Below the pieces are notes generated by a model, which was given only the letters and a program-made list of their open reading frames with translations, did not search any database and was not told the origin of the DNA. A DNA stretch of 32,777 bases, taken from positions 3,868,852-3,901,628 of the forward strand of contig CP070678.1 in the NCBI GenBank assembly GCA_020352515.1. The letters are read 5' to 3'. The stretch comes from Phycisphaerales bacterium. Its GTDB lineage: Bacteria; Planctomycetota; Phycisphaerae; Sedimentisphaerales; Anaerobacaceae. Below are positions 7,617-15,064 of this stretch, piece after piece (position 1 is the stretch's first letter; the number at the start of each line of letters is the position of its first letter). Position numbers and translations under genes: made by a program.

Positions 7617-8762
7617 CTATTTCCTGAGCAGATTTTCGTAGCATTCAAGCAAAACTTCAAATTCCCTGTTCCAGTTGTACCTGGTGCGCACGGCTTCCAT
7701 GCCCCGCCTGCCCATGTTTGCAAGCTCATCCGGATTGCCGAGCATCTGCTCGCATACGTTAACAACGTCGTCAATGCTGGTGGGATTCGCCATCATGCCG
7801 GTGCTTTCGCCCTCAACATAGGGCCGCCAGACATCAAAATCAGATGCGAGCACGGGTGTTCCGACCATCATGTATTCAATGATCTTCGTTGCCAGGCAGG
7901 CGGTGTAATTCGGCTCAGGCAGAAGCAGACACAGGCCGATGGCTGCCTGCGAGGTGAGCTTCATGGCCTCCGGCCAATCCATGTGGCCAGTTAACGTGAC
8001 CTTATCCTGCAGATGCAACTCTTCAATTTTAGCCTTCAGCTCTGTGCCGAATGTTTCGCTATAAGGGCCTATTAGCTGCACTCGAAAGTCATGTCCGCGT
8101 CGAGCGAGCCCGGCTGCCAGTTCAATACAGACCACGGCTCCTCGAATCCTGCTTACGCGTCCGACATACACGAGCAAAGGAATACCGTTTCTTTGTTTTC
8201 CGTCACTTGCAGCAGCCACCATTTGTTCGTCTGCCAGGGGATAATTCTGCACGAGATATGTGTGTGATGAGTAATCGGAAACGCTGTTTTTGTTGGCGAC
8301 TATCATGGTCTGCCCGGTGATAAAGACACGTTCGATCAGCTTGTAGCAGAAGGAGATTGCCCTTCTTGTAAACCTCGGCAGGTAAGGTTTGCTCATGATC
8401 TGGCGGGGAACCGATTCATGAACATCGAAGACGACCTTCTTGCCAAATACCCACCGCAGCACAAAACCCATAGGCAGTAGCTCGGGATCATGATAATGAT
8501 AGATTGAAGCCTTGGTTTTCAAAGCACTGATCATGGCCGACCACGGCGTGAACAACATTCGCAGTAGCCTGTTTTTTGCAACTCGTATAGGATGGATACG
8601 TACACCTTGCCTTACCCCGGCTTCGTCTGCAGAAATAACCAGATGCACCTCGTATCCGGCTTTTACCAAAGAACGGCATTCGCGGTAGAAGACTCGCACA
8701 TCGGAGAGGTGATGCACGGTTGAAATATGGCATACGCGCTTTTGTTTTTTCTTATCGAGCAA
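7617..8762 (-). CDS. Family 4 glycosyltransferase
   Basis: A 381-residue GT-B enzyme. The N-terminus KRVCHISTVHHLSDVRVFYR and the following SLVKAGYEVHLV form the acceptor-side Rossmann fold. IYHYHDPELLPMG and VVFDVHESVPRQIM are typical of this GT4 branch. The donor side shows LVYVGRVSRIRG and EPNYTACLATKIIEYMMVGT, with Glu in the K-x-x-E-Y position that contacts the donor sugar phosphate. It would extend a lipid-linked oligosaccharide in the cytoplasm. The only plausible start is TTG at 8762; there is no ATG near the conserved N-terminus and no clear ribosome-binding site, so translation may depend on the gene just upstream, whose stop codon is 39 bp away in the same frame. Confidence 0.88.
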   Translation of the reverse strand: MLDKKKQKRVCHISTVHHLSDVRVFYRECRSLVKAGYEVHLVISADEAGVRQGVRIHPIRVAKNRLLRMLFTPWSAMISALKTKASIYHYHDPELLPMGFVLRWVFGKKVVFDVHESVPRQIMSKPYLPRFTRRAISFCYKLIERVFITGQTMIVANKNSVSDYSSHTYLVQNYPLADEQMVAAASDGKQRNGIPLLVYVGRVSRIRGAVVCIELAAGLARRGHDFRVQLIGPYSETFGTELKAKIEELHLQDKVTLTGHMDWPEAMKLTSQAAIGLCLLLPEPNYTACLATKIIEYMMVGTPVLASDFDVWRPYVEGESTGMMANPTSIDDVVNVCEQMLGNPDELANMGRRGMEAVRTRYNWNREFEVLLECYENLLRK

Positions 8763-8801
8763 TGTTGTGGACGCTTGCTGTGAATATTGTGGCCCCGCCG
8801 G

Positions 8802-8825
8802 TTATCCCCTCCCCAAAGGGGATAA
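8802..8825. repeat. Perfect 8-bp inverted repeat covering a stop codon
   Basis: TTATCCCC (8802-8809) and GGGGATAA (8818-8825) form a perfect 8-bp stem with an 8-base loop. On the minus strand the TAA stop of the upstream GT4 gene lies inside the stem. No T-run follows, so this is not a standard terminator. It may be a small palindromic element or a hairpin affecting coupling to the weakly initiated GT4 gene downstream. Confidence 0.5.
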
Positions 8826-10028
8826 ATTGGGAAATCCGAATCTGACTCTCAGATATGTGGGTGTCGGGCGCTGCCATCTGCCCGGCCGGCGGTGCCACCT
8901 GCAGACCATTGCCGGGTCAAACCGGTCCGTCTCGTTCAATTTGCTTCTTCCGGCCCGCCGACGCCCTAGTAGGCTTGCGATCTTGTTTATCCAAGTATCC
9001 ACTGTGAGTCCCTTCTCATATACGAGCCGGGCCTCCTTCATCATGGATTCTCTCAAGGGCTGTGACTTTGCGATTTCGACAAGATGAGACACGAACGACC
9101 GTGCGTCAGTTCGACGGGCGACATATCCTGAAACGCCGTTAACCACCAGCTCCCTCATGGCGGAAGGGCAGTCGGAGACCAGAGGTATTGTCCCGGTCCG
9201 CATCGCTTCGAGCAGGGACATCGGGCATCCCTCGCCGCGGGACGGAAGCACAAAACAATGCGCCTTGAGAATGTGCTGCTCGGCTTCCGGTCTCGGTACG
9301 CGACCGGTAAACAGGGTTCTCTTTCGAGCACTTTCGGGCACACGCCAGGTGATGCGATCCGCTGAGCCGAGCCAGGTCAATTCCCAATTCAAATCACTTC
9401 TGGCGAGTTGCTTTACCATTTTCAATACAGTGCCGCACGATTTGTGCCTGCTGTCGCCGCCGGGGTAGACAATGCGCAGAACGTCCTCACGAGATTTCTT
9501 GTGTATCAGCTCCGCCACGTTGACATTGACATCGTGCACGGCGTTATAGATAACCACCACCTGTTCTGCACAACATCCCCGTCGGCTCAGCAGGTACTGC
9601 CTTCCGGCCTCGGAAATAGCCACAATCCAGTCTGTTTCTCCCGGCCGGCAGGCCGCCACCTTGGGCAGCAGCCCGTTATAGTAGTGGCTGACGGTGATCC
9701 TTATGCGGCTATCGGCAAAACAGGGAAACATAGACGTCAAGTAGATGTGGTCGCTGCTTATCAGCACCTGCGGGTCGTATTCGACAATTCGGTCGAACAT
9801 TTCGCGGGCTACTTTCAGCTCATCGCCCACCGATTCGGGGATGGCGGTGGAATATAGTGCGGCGGCCCCGTGCTCACCCGGCTTCCGGGTCTCTGCATCC
9901 TGGCTTTCCGGTGAAATTACCAGCAGTTCGTGCCCCCTTTCCAACAGAGCCCTGCAAAGCTCGCGGTTGTATGGGGCTATACCTCCTCCATGTTTGAAAA
10001 AGCTGGATCCGGCCAGCACGATACGCAT
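8802..10028 (-). CDS. Family 4 glycosyltransferase with an unusual C-terminal tail
   Basis: A 408-residue GT-B enzyme. The start MRIVLAGSSFFKHGGGIAPY holds the Gly-rich turn of the acceptor domain. The donor domain shows RIVYPGGDSRHKSCGTVLKM and a clean E-x7-E motif in SRGEGCPMSLLEAM, where the two glutamates are typical GT4 active-site residues. The recognisable domain ends near WINKIASLLGRRR. Some 45 further residues, rich in Arg, Pro and Trp, match nothing I know and end in NLSPLGRG, encoded by the palindrome at 8802-8825. The tail may be read-through into a small repeat. AAAGGA lies 8 nt before the ATG. It sits 46 bp below the polymerase-like gene in the same leftward operon and should act in the cytoplasm on lipid-linked sugars. 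Confidence 0.87.
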   Translation of the reverse strand: MRIVLAGSSFFKHGGGIAPYNRELCRALLERGHELLVISPESQDAETRKPGEHGAAALYSTAIPESVGDELKVAREMFDRIVEYDPQVLISSDHIYLTSMFPCFADSRIRITVSHYYNGLLPKVAACRPGETDWIVAISEAGRQYLLSRRGCCAEQVVVIYNAVHDVNVNVAELIHKKSREDVLRIVYPGGDSRHKSCGTVLKMVKQLARSDLNWELTWLGSADRITWRVPESARKRTLFTGRVPRPEAEQHILKAHCFVLPSRGEGCPMSLLEAMRTGTIPLVSDCPSAMRELVVNGVSGYVARRTDARSFVSHLVEIAKSQPLRESMMKEARLVYEKGLTVDTWINKIASLLGRRRAGRSKLNETDRFDPAMVCRWHRRPGRWQRPTPTYLRVRFGFPNLSPLGRG

Positions 10029-10074
10029 ATCCTAATTCCTTTGTCGTCGCAGATCAGGAAGAGTTAGATTGCAG

Positions 10075-11520
10075 TCAGTAACCGCTTTCAATCATCTCTT
10101 CCTCGTAAAGGCGGTCTGTTGACTGCCTGTGATCCGCCATCAAGTAGCTTATCCGCTCGGTCGCCAATACAATTGCAAGAAAGACCCAGAAGTGCTTCTG
10201 GAATGTCTGGTTGATGTTCAGTCCTGTTATTATCAGAAATGTCAGCACCGCCCGCGAATATAGTTTCTCCAATCCAACGGGAGTGCGTTTTACAGTGAGC
10301 AGGAGGGTGATCATAAAGGTGGCAAAGATCACGGCGCCGGGGACTCCGTAGGTTCCGAGGGCATAGAGCAAGTCGTTGTGTGTATGGCTTCTGAGCCCGG
10401 ATTCTCGAAACCAGTCATAGTGTGATGTGCCGAACGGCCTTCTCATTGCAGTCTGGATGGTCACCTTGTTTAGATTCATCCTGTAATCAAAGGCCTCCCG
10501 GGCCGACGGGACATCGGTCAGACGTTGCGTGGCGCCTGCCTCGAGCCCCTCGCTCTTGATTATGAATCCCATCGAGAAAGAGGCCAGCAGTATGATCCCC
10601 AGCAACAGAACCAGCAAGACGGGCCTTTGCGCGACCTGCCTTACGAACAGTAATGGCGATAGCAGCGTAAAGGCCAGGGCTATCAAGGCGCCCCGGGAAC
10701 CGATTCTCAAGAGCATTATGGGCAGAAACAGAACTGCGGCCAGGTAGATAACCCGCAAGAGTATCCGTTTATCACTGGCAAGCAGATACACGGCCGCCAA
10801 GAAGGCCATTGCAACCATAACCGCAAGCATGTTTGCATCGATTGCGCCACCCAGTGTGGCTGCATATCTTTCCTCTTCGGTTATGTCGGTCATTGTTCTC
10901 ATGGCCGCGCCGGTTTTGAACGCCAGTATGATCGTGCCCAGCGTTCCAACCACATAGGCCCTCAGCGCCCAGCGGAATGTTGCTTCGGCGTTGGTTTCGA
11001 TAATCCAATATACAATCAAGACAAGTGCGAGAATCTGAAGCTGGGTGAAGGAGCGCCGCAGGTCCAACCTGAGATAGGGCGACGCCAGGGATGACAGGAA
11101 TATCCATAGCGTGTATGCGGCCAGCACCCACAGCGCCTTGTTGCCGATGCGCAGTCTGGGGCGACTTATGAGCAGGTTTAACGCAAAGCTGATAGCAACG
11201 GCAATACCCACACCACGGTCGAGACTGAAATCCTGCCTGTAGCCTATCCCCGCTCCGGTCGGCAGAACGAGCATCATAATGCACAGTGCGAAAGTGGGCT
11301 TTATGACCATTCCGATAAAGGTGGGAATGGCGATTATTACCGCGCCGGCCACCGGGCTTTTCATGAGAAACATCACGGCGAAGCCGATACAGCAGATCGC
11401 CGCCCAGACCGTGAGCAGAAGCGTATTGATGGCCGGGGGCAACTGGATATCCGAACTGCGTTCCGGCCGCTCGTAATACAAATCCTCTTCGTCTATCGCG
11501 TTTACGTATTCGGCATACAT
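10075..11520 (-). CDS. O-antigen polymerase/ligase-like integral membrane protein
   Basis: About 481 residues with ten or more hydrophobic segments. The N-terminal 35 residues are acidic and cytosolic-looking (AIDEEDLYYERPERSSD). Towards the C-terminus a large loop carries GLRSHTHNDLLYALGTYGVP, the conserved His-Asn loop of the Wzy/WaaL (O-antigen ligase) superfamily. These proteins either polymerise repeat units or ligate glycan to an acceptor on the periplasmic side. With a Wzx-type flippase in the same locus, the polymerase role is the simpler reading, but a ligase cannot be excluded by sequence alone. ATG 11520 is preferred because GGAG lies 7 nt upstream; a TTG four codons earlier is also open. 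The neighbours downstream are two GT4 enzymes. Confidence 0.82.
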   Translation of the reverse strand: MYAEYVNAIDEEDLYYERPERSSDIQLPPAINTLLLTVWAAICCIGFAVMFLMKSPVAGAVIIAIPTFIGMVIKPTFALCIMMLVLPTGAGIGYRQDFSLDRGVGIAVAISFALNLLISRPRLRIGNKALWVLAAYTLWIFLSSLASPYLRLDLRRSFTQLQILALVLIVYWIIETNAEATFRWALRAYVVGTLGTIILAFKTGAAMRTMTDITEEERYAATLGGAIDANMLAVMVAMAFLAAVYLLASDKRILLRVIYLAAVLFLPIMLLRIGSRGALIALAFTLLSPLLFVRQVAQRPVLLVLLLGIILLASFSMGFIIKSEGLEAGATQRLTDVPSAREAFDYRMNLNKVTIQTAMRRPFGTSHYDWFRESGLRSHTHNDLLYALGTYGVPGAVIFATFMITLLLTVKRTPVGLEKLYSRAVLTFLIITGLNINQTFQKHFWVFLAIVLATERISYLMADHRQSTDRLYEEEMIESGY

Positions 11521-11586
11521 AATCGGCTCCAATCTCGAGCGAACTTATAGAGTTTTCATTGTCCCTTTTCGTACGCCGCGGCCGCC

Positions 11587-12378
11587 TTACGCGGAGTACT
11601 TGACTGCGATATAGGTAAATCGGCCGAGGCTCGTCATAAACGTTATCATCCTTATAATCAGCAGCAGGATCAGAAGATACAGGTGCATATTCAAGGCAAT
11701 CAGCAGGAAGGTTAGTATCAGCCCGGCGTGCCCGAACGATTCAAGGTACTCGGCAATCTTGTATATCTGATACAATGCCGAGCACTTGCTCCTTCTTGCG
11801 ATAGAGCTACCCGAAACTTCTCGGGCCCTTGCGGCCCGGTCTTCGCTGTCGGCGCTATAGGCCATGAATATCTTGTTACACAATTCGCTGTAGTAGCGGG
11901 CCATCAAATACAGCATCCCGGCAGCAAAACCGATCACTAGATTAATCTCCGGGGGGTACTCAAACAACAGCCTGGCGGACGACAGAAAGGCGTGTATTCC
12001 CAGTCCGATAGGCATCAGGACCTTTATCGTAAGGGGGTTCAAATCGTCAATAACGGCTCCCGCAAATGACGACTTGCCCAGGGATCGAGCGATGTTTCCG
12101 TCACAATATTCCAACAGTTGCCAAATATACAGACATACAAGCGCTGCTATTCTGGCCTGTATGCTTGAGAACGGCAGCAGGACAACGCTGACGAGCCCCG
12201 CGGAAAGCGACAGGACGGAAGTCTTGTTGGCCGAGACGCCCGCTCTTATGAGAAGGTACGTCAGATAGAACGATATCGGGCGAAACAGCAGCGTTATTAT
12301 TCTATCCTGGTCCTGGGCGGACTTGTACTCCGTCAGACTGTTCTTAATATCCCTAAGCGTGAGATCGGTATTACTCAT
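11587..12378 (-). CDS. CDP-alcohol phosphotransferase-like membrane protein (copy 2, altered motif)
   Basis: A 263-residue polytopic protein with the fold of CDP-alcohol phosphotransferases, but with two substitutions in the signature. Residues 90-115 read E-Y-C-D-G-N-I-A-R-x8-G-A-V-I-D-D-L-N-P: the first metal Asp is Glu90 and the fourth, catalytic-base Asp is Pro115. Asp93, Gly94, Ala97, Arg98, Gly107 and Asp111 are kept. It may be a catalytically weak or inactive paralogue, or use another base. Several helices surround the motif (VSVVLLPF, AALVCLYIWQLL, LILTFLLIALNMHLYLLILLL). It lies 30 bp from copy 3 and 66 bp from the polymerase gene, so the two paralogues are co-transcribed and could form a heteromer. 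The Shine-Dalgarno signal is weak. Confidence 0.8.
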   Translation of the reverse strand: MSNTDLTLRDIKNSLTEYKSAQDQDRIITLLFRPISFYLTYLLIRAGVSANKTSVLSLSAGLVSVVLLPFSSIQARIAALVCLYIWQLLEYCDGNIARSLGKSSFAGAVIDDLNPLTIKVLMPIGLGIHAFLSSARLLFEYPPEINLVIGFAAGMLYLMARYYSELCNKIFMAYSADSEDRAARAREVSGSSIARRSKCSALYQIYKIAEYLESFGHAGLILTFLLIALNMHLYLLILLLIIRMITFMTSLGRFTYIAVKYSA

Positions 12379-12408
12379 AAGCCGTCTGCTTGGTAAAAGA
12401 GAATAAGA

Positions 12409-13182
12409 CTAATCCCCATATCGGGGGACTCGAAGGTTTTCCTTCTTATGCACCCTCATCGCATCGCGCAAGGTCACTGCGCCAACATATGCCAGGAGCA
12501 GGGCCGTATAGACATACAGACTCCACCTGGCGAACGCAACCCCGGCGGCATGACTGATTATAATAATAGCGGTAACAAACAATGTGGATTCTACCTCACC
12601 CCTGAAGGAAAGCATAACACGGCTCAGAAGGGTGGCCCACCTGCCCCTTCTGATGACGAAAGTGTTCTTCTCCAGGCCGCCTTTGACGACAAGGGTCGCC
12701 TTCATGAGGCGCTGGATCTCCCGCTTCCAGTGCCACGCGGAATAGATGGCAATGGCGGCGAACAGGTTTAGGGTCGAACGCTCCGCAAACCAGACGTGCA
12801 GCCCAAGGGCCAGGACGAATGTGGAATTCACTATTATATGCGTAATTTCATCCAGGTAAACCCCAAGCAGAGAACATCTATTTCGCAGGCGAGCGACCTC
12901 ACCATCCACGTTGTCGAGGATGTACCAGAGCTGCCACAGGACAGCTCCGGCGAGATTACAGTAAAGATTGCGGGGTATCATGCACAGCGAGCCGCACAGC
13001 CCCGCGGCGCCGGACATCACGGTTACGGAATTTGCCGATATTCCCAGCTTTACAAATGCGTAGCTGATGTAGATGGAAAAACCGCGAACGAAGTGCGTGC
13101 TGTACCAGGAGAGCCCGCCCTGCTCTATTCGGGTTTGTTGGGCTGATTCTTTGGCTTCCTTTATTTTGGCGCGCAAACCCAT
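12409..13182 (-). CDS. CDP-alcohol phosphotransferase-like membrane protein (copy 3, His at the fourth Asp)
   Basis: A 257-residue polytopic protein. The family motif lies at residues 90-115: Asp90-x2-Asp93-Gly94-x2-Ala97-Arg98-x8-Gly107-x3-Asp111-x3-His115. The three metal-binding aspartates are intact, but the catalytic-base Asp is His. I recall a DGE-x-AR ... YLD-x3-H subgroup in bacterial glycan loci, so this may be a functional variant rather than decay. It would move a phospho-alcohol from a CDP donor to a membrane or glycan acceptor. GAGGG stands 6 nt before the ATG. It follows the OPA-type transporter and precedes copy 2 by 30 bp. Substrate unknown; the adjacent cytidylyltransferases are the obvious source of its CDP donor. 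Confidence 0.83.
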   Translation of the reverse strand: MGLRAKIKEAKESAQQTRIEQGGLSWYSTHFVRGFSIYISYAFVKLGISANSVTVMSGAAGLCGSLCMIPRNLYCNLAGAVLWQLWYILDNVDGEVARLRNRCSLLGVYLDEITHIIVNSTFVLALGLHVWFAERSTLNLFAAIAIYSAWHWKREIQRLMKATLVVKGGLEKNTFVIRRGRWATLLSRVMLSFRGEVESTLFVTAIIIISHAAGVAFARWSLYVYTALLLAYVGAVTLRDAMRVHKKENLRVPRYGD

Positions 13183-13202
13183 TTGGTCCCTCGCGGCAAG
13201 TT

Positions 13203-13219
13203 ACCCGAAGCGTTCGGGT
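13203..13219. other. Short hairpin upstream of copy 3
   Basis: ACCCGAA and TTCGGGT form a perfect 7-bp stem around a 3-base loop, 20 bp before the ATG at 13182. It sits in a 111-bp gap between the transporter and the CDP-alcohol phosphotransferase genes. It could mark an RNA processing point or modulate translation of copy 3; there is no T-run for termination. Confidence 0.35.
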
Positions 13220-13293
13220 CGGCCTGTCCGGCTGCTCCGGGAAGATCATTGTCAATACAGGGTATCGCAATAGTATGAATTGAGTTCATGGGC

Positions 13294-14586
13294 CTATCGA
13301 GTCTCGATTTTCTGGTGCTTGTAGTTCCAGACGAGTAGTATCATGATTGCGGCAAAAACCGCCCCGCCGATCCAGAAGTAGAAGCCGGCGTCCCAGCCAT
13401 ACTTGTCCACCAGATAGCCGGTTCCCACGCCGGTCAAACTTGCTCCCAGGTATCCCATTGAATCTATAAAGCCGGTTACCGAGGAAGCCGCTTTGCGCGA
13501 CCCCAAATCGGCAGGCAGGGCGGCGACCAACAGAATGTGAGGGCCGAAGGTGAAGAAACCGATAAGTAAGAGGACGATCAGGCTCAACACCCAATTATCA
13601 GAAGGACATGCCTTAAACAAATAGCAAAAGACAGCCAGCAGGATCAGCATTATAAAGGCAACGGGCGCTCTGCGATTCTTAAATATCCTGTCCGAGGCCC
13701 AGCCGGCGAAGATGGCTCCCAGGCCCCCTGCAATGGGGAAGGCGAGCGCCTTGTAGGCAACCTTCGAAATTGTCGCGCCTTGCTCCTCAAACATGTAAGT
13801 GGGCGCCCAGGACATGAAGCCGTAGCGAACGATATTCAGCCCGAACAATGCAAAGGCGGTAAACCAGACATGAGGATTTAGGAGGGTCACTTTTAGGGTT
13901 GTGATAAAACCAATATGGTCATCTTTGCGAATGCGTCCCTCTTCTATACCCCTTTCTTGTTCCTCTATGCTCGGCAATCCCACTTCTTCAGGCGCATTCC
14001 TTGCTCGCATGTACCAGTGGACGGCAATGAATGCACAGATAGCGGCCGGAAACCAAAAGGTGAACCTCCAGTCGAAATACTTCAGAACGGAGCCGGCCAG
14101 GAACCAGGAAAAGGCCCCGCCGATGATGTAGCTTGTGCCGAGACGCCCGGAGATCTTGCCCCTTATCTTCGCTGGGAACCAATTGGCCATCGCCTTGACC
14201 GTCGGCCCCCAGCCCATCGATTGAAAATATCCGTTCAGTCCCCAAACAACCACCATAAAAGCTACTATCCCTCCGTGGAATCCGAAGGCGATGTTCAAGG
14301 CCGCCGAGGACAACAGGCCGAACGTGATTATCCGTCTCGAGTTCAGTTTATCGCCGAGCTGGCCGTTTATGAATTGACCCACCGCATATAACAGAAACAG
14401 GCTGCTGAGCACCAGCCCCATGCGCGACTTGGTCAAATCAGACTCTTCCATTATTTTGGGAAGCGCAATCGAAATGTTTACCCGGCAAAGATAGAAGGAC
14501 GCGTACGTCACCCACATAAGCCAGAACATCTTTCTCTGCCATGTGGCTATTGACCCGGATACCGATGTGCGTGAGGGCTTTTCCAT
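13294..14586 (-). CDS. Organophosphate:phosphate antiporter family (GlpT/UhpT-like) MFS transporter
   Basis: A 430-residue protein with about 12 membrane helices in the major facilitator fold. It resembles the OPA family specifically: FYLCRVNISIALPK in helix 1, FQSMGWGPTVKAMANWF in helix 4, NIVRYGFMSWAPTYM in helix 7 and GPHILLVAALPADLGSRKAA in helix 10. Arg35 and Arg254 align with the two arginines that bind the substrate phosphate in E. coli GlpT (Arg45 and Arg269). The GlpT His165 site appears replaced (TSYIIGG). OPA members exchange glycerol-3-phosphate, hexose phosphates or phosphonates for inorganic phosphate across the inner membrane. Its start abuts the stop of the cytidylyltransferase gene with no gap. 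The likely job is to bring in or salvage the phospho-alcohol, or export one. Substrate unproven. Confidence 0.85.
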   Translation of the reverse strand: MEKPSRTSVSGSIATWQRKMFWLMWVTYASFYLCRVNISIALPKIMEESDLTKSRMGLVLSSLFLLYAVGQFINGQLGDKLNSRRIITFGLLSSAALNIAFGFHGGIVAFMVVVWGLNGYFQSMGWGPTVKAMANWFPAKIRGKISGRLGTSYIIGGAFSWFLAGSVLKYFDWRFTFWFPAAICAFIAVHWYMRARNAPEEVGLPSIEEQERGIEEGRIRKDDHIGFITTLKVTLLNPHVWFTAFALFGLNIVRYGFMSWAPTYMFEEQGATISKVAYKALAFPIAGGLGAIFAGWASDRIFKNRRAPVAFIMLILLAVFCYLFKACPSDNWVLSLIVLLLIGFFTFGPHILLVAALPADLGSRKAASSVTGFIDSMGYLGASLTGVGTGYLVDKYGWDAGFYFWIGGAVFAAIMILLVWNYKHQKIETR

Positions 14587-15009
14587 TTACCTACCGCTGT
14601 TCTCCCTTATCATGTCCTTTATCTTGCTTGATGACTGTGTGGGATAATATGGTATCACGATAACCTTGCCGTTGATACTCGCCATGACCTCTCTTGCCTT
14701 CTCGATGGCTTCCTCGTCGTGGCTCGAGCTTTCCATCAATATGTCGGGCTGTATCTTCATCACATTGGGCAGCGGCGAATACGTTTCTTGTGCAACCGCA
14801 AGATCTACGTACTTGATGGAGCTTGCGAGCTCTATCCTGTCTTCAAAGCTAAGTGTGGGCTTTGACTTCTTCTCCATGGTCGCTTCGTCGGTCAGGATTC
14901 CGACGATTGATTTTCCGTCCTCACCCGCTATTGCCTTGGCATTCTTCATCATCAGCAGGTGTCCCTTGTGGACAATGTCCAGAACGTAGTACGAATACAC
15001 TACTTTCAT
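14587..15009 (-). CDS. HxGH cytidylyltransferase-like protein (PepM-associated/TagD type)
   Basis: A 140-residue single-domain nucleotidyltransferase. The HxGH nucleotide-binding motif is His14-Lys-Gly-His17, in VLDIVHKGHLLMM. The far end has SSSKI at 126-130, matching the ISST-x-K/Q motif that contacts CTP. The middle (LTDEAT, LSFEDRIELASSIKYVD, AQETYSPLPNVMKIQPD) is closer in my memory to the cytidylyltransferase domain fused to phosphoenolpyruvate mutases than to TagD glycerol-3-phosphate cytidylyltransferase. The usual GDDW stretch is replaced by MESSSHD, so the substrate may differ. It would make a CDP-alcohol from CTP. ATG 15009 is preferred: GAGGT lies 8 nt upstream and MKVVY matches the family start, while the frame is open 14 codons further. 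No PepM is seen in the window. Confidence 0.8.
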   Translation of the reverse strand: MKVVYSYYVLDIVHKGHLLMMKNAKAIAGEDGKSIVGILTDEATMEKKSKPTLSFEDRIELASSIKYVDLAVAQETYSPLPNVMKIQPDILMESSSHDEEAIEKAREVMASINGKVIVIPYYPTQSSSKIKDMIRENSGR

Positions 15010-15064
15010 CTTTCTTACCTCTGACCTTTCTTGTCTTTGATGACCCGACACAGGGTATTCGAAC

